64,000 bases of DNA from Cycas panzhihuaensis. Lineage: Eukaryota > Cycadophyta. Positions 62,290 to 64,000 of this stretch are shown here, one piece after another. A program made the position numbers and the translations under genes. The notes under the pieces were generated by a model. The model was not told where the DNA came from. It worked only from the letters and a program-made list of their open reading frames with translations, and did not search any database. Positions within the stretch are counted from its first letter, which is position 1, and each line of letters opens with the position of its first letter. Location: contig CM041465.1 in assembly GCA_023213395.1 (NCBI GenBank), positions 111,297,741 through 111,361,740 on the forward strand, in the 5' to 3' direction.

Positions 62290-64000
62290 CCCCTAGGGGG
62301 TGTCATCCCCTCATCTACCTGATCCCTTGATGGTAGACCCTATCCCTTCTAAACTTCTTTAGCACCTCTGTAAGGTCTCTGCCTCACTCTCCTCATACCT
62401 AGGCCTTTATTAGGTTGTGGTGGTCATGTGAGTCCTACTATGTAATGAATTAGTAGCTATCTAGTTGACCAACTAGTCATACCAATCCTTAAGGTGGTCC
62501 CTCTTGACTAGGATATGTTCTCTCTCGGCTGCTAGGTAATCCCACTCCTTCTCCACCCTACGAAGTCTCTCCTTCAGTATAAAAACCTGTACCTAGCTCC
62601 TAACATCTCCCTTTGCTCCTCCTAGTTGGGCCTTCAACCCTCGTATCTGGCCCTGTAGTGCATCCCTCTCTACCACTAGATGGCCCCTCTCTGCTTATAG
62701 ACTATCTCGGGCATGCTACAACTAGCTAACCCTCACATGGATCCCTAACTCAAATCAAAGGGGTGAACACCACTATATGTGGTCCCACTGATCAAGGCTC
62801 CTCGATCTCCATGATGGAAAGTTGTCCTTTCTTATAGACCTATGGGAATAACTCATGGACAACTACCTCTAAAAGCCTTGCCATCCCGACACCACCTAAC
62901 AAGCCATGAGCACCATGTATCAGTCCAAAATATACATAAAAGCATCACCATATCTAAGTATAAGTATTAAAGGAAGTAGTAAATAATTAAAAGAGAACTA
63001 AAGCTGGAATCAAGAGAGAGTTTGCCCTCCTGTGAAGGTTGGACCCTCCCCTCACAAGATCTTCTTCTCTACTTCTGCTCCCTCTACTGTCGCCTCTACC
63101 TACTCAACTCCCAACACTGCCTCCTCACCAACCTTGTGAGCTACCGGGGCATCTCCTCCCTTTACTCCCTCCTTGCGAGGGACCCCTCTGTCTACCATAT
63201 CTATCACTACCTTCACTGCTACCGCCATGGCTACGACTGCTACTAGATATCTATCGATAACTCCCTTTCCTCCTACTAGCCTTGTTGGCCCTACCTCTTC
63301 TCTTGCTAGCCCTAATGGCCCTACCCCATCACTACCATCACTTCCATCCTTATCTCTACCCTCACCTGGCTTATCCTCTAGGTCTCCTCCCTCCTCATCA
63401 CTCTCCTAGTAGATTGTGTAGTATGGGGCCACTATGTAGTTGGTAAGTGTGAGGAGATCTAGTGATGTGGTTGCCACAGAGCACCTCATATATACCTAGT
63501 CCTCGATGCCTCCGAATCGAGTCTTCCATCGATGGACTACTGGAGCTCTAGCTTATATAGGGTGGGGCCCTCTTGGTGGAGTCACTCGTCCAAAGTGGTC
63601 AAAGAAGTAGCACTGGAGTAGTGTACAATATGAGAAACTTCCTCTTCCAACTACTCTAATATGGTCCAACTATACCACGATGTTAGTTTCTATCATAGCA
63701 GCTTGATCAAACCTCTCTGTAGCCTTGTATCATCTGATGGTGGTCATTTAGCCTTTAGGTATATCTCTATAATTCTATTTCCAGGATGTCTAGAATAGAA
63801 TGGATAATGCAATAAGTTTTCTCACTCAAGGAACTTAGGAAAGGACTAATGTTTATATTAATACCCCTTAACAATCCCATCAACTCCTCCCTTAAAGAAT
63901 CTAGCTACCTCCTGATGAAAAGTGTCAGTGCTAGGTAGGGTACCTAAAGAAGATGGCATACCCTCAACTAGCACCCCAGGATCCTCTTAATATCTTTGAG
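62290..64000 (-). pseudogene. Degenerate acidic/coiled-coil plant protein, possibly PMD-related
   Basis: Read from the window edge downward. 63900-63420: a frame with ERFDQAAMIETNIVV, CTLLQCYFFDHFGRVTPPRG and VVHRWKTRFGGIED; the LLQ...FDHF pattern recalls the plant mobile domain (PMD) found in transposon-derived proteins, weakly. In the same frame 63410-63000 gives an acidic stretch (ESDEEGGDLEDKPGEGRDKD), then Val/Ala/Gly-rich sequence. After a gap of about 110 bp that could be an intron (AG near 62896), a segment with GGVGMARLLEVVVHELFP follows. 62750-62400 is a long coiled coil (ERDALQGQIRGLKAQLGGAK, LKERLRRVEKEWDYLAAERE). Stops are nearly all TAG. The G+C content is higher than elsewhere in the window. 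Confidence 0.5.

Noticed and set aside
63022-63409. Pro/Leu/Ser-rich plus-strand ORFs
   Set aside because: Low-complexity reverse of the acidic, Gly-rich minus-strand coding region, where the better conserved frame lies.

Overview
This 64 kb window is AT-rich, gene-poor plant DNA made almost wholly of old, nested LTR retrotransposons. The plant assignment rests on Ty1/copia and Ty3/gypsy families with plant-type primer-binding sites (TGGTATCAGAGCC and decayed forms), a chromodomain gypsy element and a degenerate Tat/Athila-type PBS. I cannot name the species. I found no intact host gene, tRNA or rRNA. Nearly every retroelement frame carries stops, mostly where relatives keep Gln or Trp codons, as expected from long-term cytosine deamination of silenced repeats.

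Layout. 1-10551: two copies (A, B) of one copia family (+), joined head to tail around a shared, partly duplicated LTR and inserted in a minus-strand copia element C (10557 to about 12870). 12870-16509: anonymous AT-rich DNA with microsatellites. 16515-23172: full-length gypsy chromovirus E (+), TSD AAGAG. 25762-41817: element H (+), small and apparently non-autonomous, with an unfamiliar ORF before its 3' LTR. H is interrupted twice: by gypsy F (25798-34129, minus, TSD GTTAG) inside its 5' LTR, and by copia G (34868-40190, +, TSD TCTTA) in its interior. 43200-46240: copia D (minus, same family as C). 46500-47690: the 3' part of another LTR element, J (minus), also with an unfamiliar ORF. 50818-53301: gypsy K, with the N-terminal part of its RT inverted. 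53374-60946: full-length copia L (+, same family as A and B), TSD CTAAG, inserted just after K pol. 61147-61712: a solo LTR of the G family (minus). 62290-64000: a long degenerate minus-strand coding region (acidic and coiled-coil segments) that is not an ordinary gag-pol.

The most interesting object is in F. Between its integrase and 3' LTR lies a minus-strand reading frame of about 3.3 kb (29587 to 26260). It begins directly after the integrase stop, in the integrase frame. It runs through a 19-bp minisatellite, whose three reading frames all give the same 19-residue repeat, then a coiled-coil segment, a globular-looking domain and a second coil, and ends about 75 bp before the PPT. F also seems to have lost its RT/RNase H. 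H and J likewise carry unrelated frames running up to the PPT, so accessory ORFs at the 3' end recur among the elements here.
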